Under the pieces are notes generated by a model. The model was not told the DNA's origin, searched no databases, and was given only the letters and a program-made list of their open reading frames with translations. From NCBI GenBank assembly GCA_033063855.1, contig CP093829.1, positions 25,575,537-25,639,536 on the forward strand: a stretch of DNA of 64,000 nt, read 5' to 3'. Positions within the stretch are counted from its first letter, which is position 1. Each line of letters begins with the position of its first letter. The position numbers were made by a program, and so were the translations under genes. Origin of the DNA: Smittia aterrima (Eukaryota > Arthropoda > Insecta > Diptera > Chironomidae). This document shows positions 59,933 through 64,000 of the stretch, piece by piece.

Positions 59933-61120
59933 TCATTCTTCGTCGATGTATTTAAGGTCAGGATATTTGGGAAGGCCCTAGAAATTTCGTTTAAAAATGA
60001 TTAGATGTCTCAAACTACGGCGACGTTCTTAGTGCTATTGCAGACTTCTTTACCTCTTTGTCGTCAGACTGAACTTGTCGGTATTTGTCCGAAGTGTGAA
60101 CATCGAGTTCAGGTGCGGCAAAAGCGAGGATATAGAGAAGAGCAGCGGCGACACCTCCGAGAATTGGTCCAGCCCAATATACCTAATCAAGTAAATTTTA
60201 GATAATGTAAAATTTCTTAAGCCAGATGCCCTTCCTCACCCAGTGATTGTCCCAGTTTCCTGCGATCAGAAACAATTGAAATGGCGAGTGATTACTAAAA
60301 GGTTCTGCAATGGCTTTTAAAAGTTTGACTCTTACCTGTAACGAGAGCTGTTCCAAAAGTACGCGCCGGGTTCATGCTTGAACCAGTGTAAGAAACTGTT
60401 CCGAGATGTCCAAGTGTGACTGTCAGTCCGATTGCCAATGGAGCAATAAAGCGAGAGTCAGGTTTGTTTTCATCTGTTGTGCCAAATACCACAAGAACCA
60501 GTACAAATCCTAAAAAGAATTCCAATCCAAGTCCTTGAAATTCGTTGATATGTGGATTTAATGAAGTGTGACCAAGACCGAGAGGACCATCTCCAGGAAC
60601 ATTTCTGATGAGAGATTGTAATGAAGCGACACCAGCTGCAGCTCCAGCACATTGGGCAAGAATATAAAAGATTGCACGAACGACTGAAACTTTTCCGGCT
60701 GTAAGAAGTCCGACAGTCACAGCCGGATTTATGTGACAACCCGAAATATGTCCAATTGTCTATAATATTGAGAGAAAATGGAAACTTTATCGAGCACCGG
60801 TTTAAGGATGGAAATGTACAAATTCAAATGAATAAAATATATTTATTTAACTTACCATTGCTGCCATGAAGACCGATAAACCGAATGCTAGAGAAATGAG
60901 CGTTAAATCGCCATTTGATTGTGTACAAGCAGCGCAGGCAAAAAAGTTTAAGATGAAGATCCCGATGAACTCAGCAAGGATTGATTTCCATAAGTTGTGC
61001 GACTTTGCAGTCAATTCTTCACTGATTTTCAAGAAGAAAAAGGTCATTATAGTTAGAAAAGTTTAAATTTCTACATTTGATTTGATTTTCTCACCCTCCG
61101 ATTTTATAGCTTCGCGTCAT
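59933..61120 (-). CDS. Aquaporin (insect water channel, Drip/Prip-like)
   Basis: Exons: 61095-61120, 60856-61021, 60336-60759, 60240-60259, 60054-60182, 59933-59977, giving 269 residues. Both pore loops are present, HINPAVT and SMNPARTF, the latter followed by the GNWDNHWVYWAGP signature of MIP family members. Six membrane helices can be traced, the first in SILAEFIGIFILNFFACAA and the last in GVAAALLYILAFA. A hydrophilic tail ends DLKYIDEE. The pore residues visible (His near NPA1, Arg after NPA2) fit a water-selective channel rather than a glyceroporin. A 20-bp microexon codes for the NWDNHW loop. Sequence upstream of the ATG ends CTTACTTTCCAG|GAACA, so a 5' UTR intron is likely. Drip or Prip type cannot be settled by eye. 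Confidence 0.93.
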
Positions 61121-64000
61121 TGTTCCTGGAAAGTAAGTGGAACGTAAGTTCACTGATCTATACATAAGTGGCAAAATAAATTCATATTGAGTGCATTAGA
61201 ATGTGAACAGGAATTTTACAATTTATTTCACTTTAGCTTCGTGACTAAATTCACAAATTTTAATCAAACCAGCCGAAGAAGTGCTGTTGCAATGACTTTT
61301 CCATGGACCAAGAAATTCTTAATAAAAGATTGTGGTTCAACTTAAACAAGATATAACAGTTGCCTTTAGAGTCGAAGCACCGTTTCTATCGATGATGTAA
61401 AACTCAATGACGATATGACTTTTTATAGACGAAAACGGTTCGCGAGTTTAGACACGAACTAAATTTTCTTGCTCAATTTAGCAATTGACATTTGAAGGTG
61501 TGATCAAATTGGGATTAATTCTCCTAATGATATATAAAATTAACATTGAGCTCATGAAAGTAATTTATGTGTATTCTCAAACCATATTGTCATCACGAAA
61601 GTAAAATTTATGATGTCATCGATCATAATCAGTACGAAGAATAAAAACGATAAGGCTTAACGATAATATTGATATGATCTTAAGTAGAACTCGTGGTTAC
61701 TTATTTGAAACAATTACGCACAAAGATTGGCGAAAACCTTGAGACATTCTCCAAAGATAAGAAAGAAGCACAAATCTTATGACGCCATAGCAAAAATTAC
61801 ACTCTTATTTTCTATTTACTGTGCAAAAAAGCTCTGTTGACTATTAATCGTTTTCAATTTGTTTGCAAAGAAAGTGTAAAATAAATTTTATACATCGTGG
61901 GCCGGTAAAATTAGACTCATCCTCAAAAAACAAATTGCCATGCGAACAATCTTTCAAGAGCGTATAATAAGAGGAATGTCGGATTAATTTTGGAATAGAT
62001 AATCAGTCATTCGCTACTGCATTGCTTTGTGATTACGCGGTATCATATAAAGTGTCATGGGATGTAGAACTACTTCAAGAGTAGAAAAACAGGTCAGAAG
62101 TTGTGATTGAAACCTAAAATTCGAGCGTTTTAAAATAATTATTTTTTCCGCGAGTTTGTTGATCTTTCGGGACATGTTGCTATCCTCTTAAATTGAGAAA
62201 CACTAGCAAAAGATCGTTCAATTTTTTTTTTTCGTTCGACCGGTTGGTTCTTTTTCTTCTATTCTAAGGGATTGCGTCATGTTCTCATCTTGTTTTGGTC
62301 TGATTTGTTTGTTTGAGTCATCAGCGAAAGAACGCGAATGAGTTAAGGGGAGGGAGCTTAAAATAACATTCTGTGGAGACTCAAAATTTTGGAGTTTAAC
62401 TATAAACAGATGATCGTGAAATACTAGAACGTGTCTTCGAGTCAAATCTTTGACAGAATCCCATTAAGCAAAAGAAATAATGTCGCACAAAACTTTTATT
62501 AGTTTACTCGTAGACAACAAGTCGTGTCTGTGTTTACGGCTCGAACAACAAAAAACTTTAATAAAAATAAGATTGTTTCCCTCGAGTTGATAGATCATTA
62601 TAATATAAAAAAATCTATTATTTTCGTTTAAATCAATTTCTGTCTAAAGATAAGACTTCTGTCAAGTTACCTCATCATTTTCTGATATTTTTAGTCTTTT
62701 GAAAAGACTCTTTTCCCTTCGCATGCCAAAAATCAAAAACTAATTCGTGAGAGGTTTAAATCGCCGAAAAAATCCCCATTTAATGTTCCTTTCATGCGTT
62801 CAAATGAGAAAATTTCATGTTGGAAACTGTATATTTTCTTTTTTTTATGTAAAGAAACCTTTATTTAATTAAATCGAAAGGGAAAACTTAAAAAATGTGT
62901 TTTTTTTTTCAAAGTCGTTTTGTCGGCTTTAAAACCTCGAAAACCTGTACAAACAATAAAAATGCTTCTCGTGATGTGATGTGAAGAAAACATAAAGAAC
63001 TTATTTAATACGATGTGAGCCGCTCAGCGCGCATAAATTTAGTTTGCTTCACCAGTTACCCGACAATATCTAACCATACACACTTTGTTGATAATTCAAG
63101 AAGATCTCAGTTTAGAATAACAATTGTTTCCACATCTTCTCAGCTTAAATTTGTTTAAATTTGAATAATGAAATCAAAGAAGAAAAATGTTTCTCGACAG
63201 CGAAATATATTTAGCAGTACCGATTCAAAAAGGCACGAACACTTCGTGGGCGCTCGGACCACGGACGATATGATAATTGTTACTAAATTTAAAAAAGAAT
63301 CCATTTGTCGCAATTAGAGTGCTAAGTAAGAGAACGGATGATCGCTGGGTGGTCGAAAAAACGCCAGACCGTTTGTCTATGCCATGCTAATTATTTAAAT
63401 TCTCACCTTCAATTACAATCTTGTTTTCCTTTCAATATATGAAATTGGTCAATTGGCACTTCGCTTCACTTTTTTTTTTATTTGAATGATGTCGGATGTT
63501 TCTTGAACGATTTATAAAAAATGACTTAAGTCAGAGTGCTATGAAGAAAAAGTAACTTTTCACTTTGAACGTTCTTCTACGACTGAATGCCCGCCACAGA
63601 AAAATCGTAAAATGTTTTCTTTCAGCTATGCGAAGTGGTTTGTATTTTTTGCTCAGTTGTGTGGAAGCGTCTGATGATATTTGTTGATTCCCCTGCTAAT
63701 AAAGTTGTTTTCTTTAAACTCAAACGTAGGTAACACAAAAAATATTTAAGAGTTTATTAGAAATAAAGAAAACTATTGAATCGAAAGTTTTTGATTACAA
63801 ACTTCGTAAATAGATAATAAAACCGCTCCTTGATAGAGCGGCAGTGCCTACTGCTCAACGAAATCAATTAATTTACTTTCCTTTCCGCCTTTTAGGCGCA
63901 GTTCTAGAACTTTTTCGACGCTCTTTATCGTTATATTAATTTGAGGTGCTGCTATTATAATTTTCCAAGAGGAAAAATTAATTGTTTGCTTAATAGATTA
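61121..64000. other. Aquaporin 5' flank and intergenic DNA, no gene recognised
   Basis: The region is AT-rich with no exon I can support on either strand. A small hairpin (CCGCTC-CTTGATA-GAGCGG) lies at 63822-63840. A short basic frame on the minus strand near 63890-63940 was considered and not called. Confidence 0.5.

Noticed and set aside
63890..63940. Basic peptide frame (KSSRTAPKRRKGK) on the minus strand near the window edge
   Set aside because: Looks like a protein C-terminus, but an in-frame stop lies just upstream with no acceptor between, so it cannot be joined to an exon in this window.
1..64000. tRNA, rRNA, known microRNA or CRISPR arrays
   Set aside because: I looked for B-box-like GGTTCGAATC motifs, common insect microRNA seeds and regularly spaced repeats by eye and found none that hold up.

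Overview
The window looks like compact, AT-rich nuclear DNA from an insect, most likely a nematoceran fly; a chironomid midge is my best guess, but nothing in the sequence proves the family. The evidence is gene content: orthologs of Spire, ERK/Rolled, Enabled, Rpn12, XRCC1, Drp1, Hrs, Pex14 and Lst8, plus a ZAD zinc-finger protein, an arthropod-type class. Most genes have short introns of about 48-70 nt with ordinary GT...AG borders. The exon chains given here were built by hand from splice sites, reading phase and family similarity. For the complete models the exon lengths sum to whole codon numbers.

Layout. 1-20020 (+): the 3' part of the actin nucleator gene spire, with introns of 4 and 6.9 kb; its first exons lie left of the window. 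A 384-bp MITE with a 9-bp target duplication sits at 903-1286, and a small ORF of unknown function lies inside the big intron. 21518-22407 (+): a stand-alone, spliced, Ty3/gypsy-type Gag gene that appears domesticated. 22524-23640 (-): a brachyurin-like serine protease with a TATA box. 26022-30096 (-): ERK (rolled). 33559-about 37560 (-): enabled. 37922-39733 (-): an unrecognised charged nuclear-type protein. 40206-41053 (+): Rpn12. 41141-43428 (-): XRCC1. 43649-47736 (+): a VWA/Cache membrane protein of the CACHD1 type. 48675-51415 (-): Drp1. 51691-54070 (-): Hrs. 54275-55175 (+): Pex14. 55293-56399 (-): Lst8. 56779-59074 (+): a ZAD-C2H2 zinc-finger protein. 59933-61120 (-): an aquaporin. 61121-64000: no gene recognised.

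The 48.7-56.4 kb block packs membrane-trafficking and organelle genes at very short distances: Drp1 (mitochondrial and peroxisomal fission), Hrs (ESCRT-0), Pex14 (peroxisomal import) and Lst8 (TOR complexes). Hrs/Pex14 and Lst8/ZAD-ZnF are divergent pairs with intergenic gaps of 204 and 379 bp.

The most striking observation is in this block. The whole 56-nt third intron of Pex14 is almost entirely an antisense copy of Drp1 exon 1: 49 of 51 bases match, 3.56 kb away. This looks like recent intron gain by local duplication, and it makes Pex14 pre-mRNA complementary to Drp1 mRNA. The Drp1 and Hrs/Pex14 promoters also share a paired CAATTCGC motif with the same 14-bp spacing. Other leads are the domesticated gag gene and a possible alternative last exon of Drp1.
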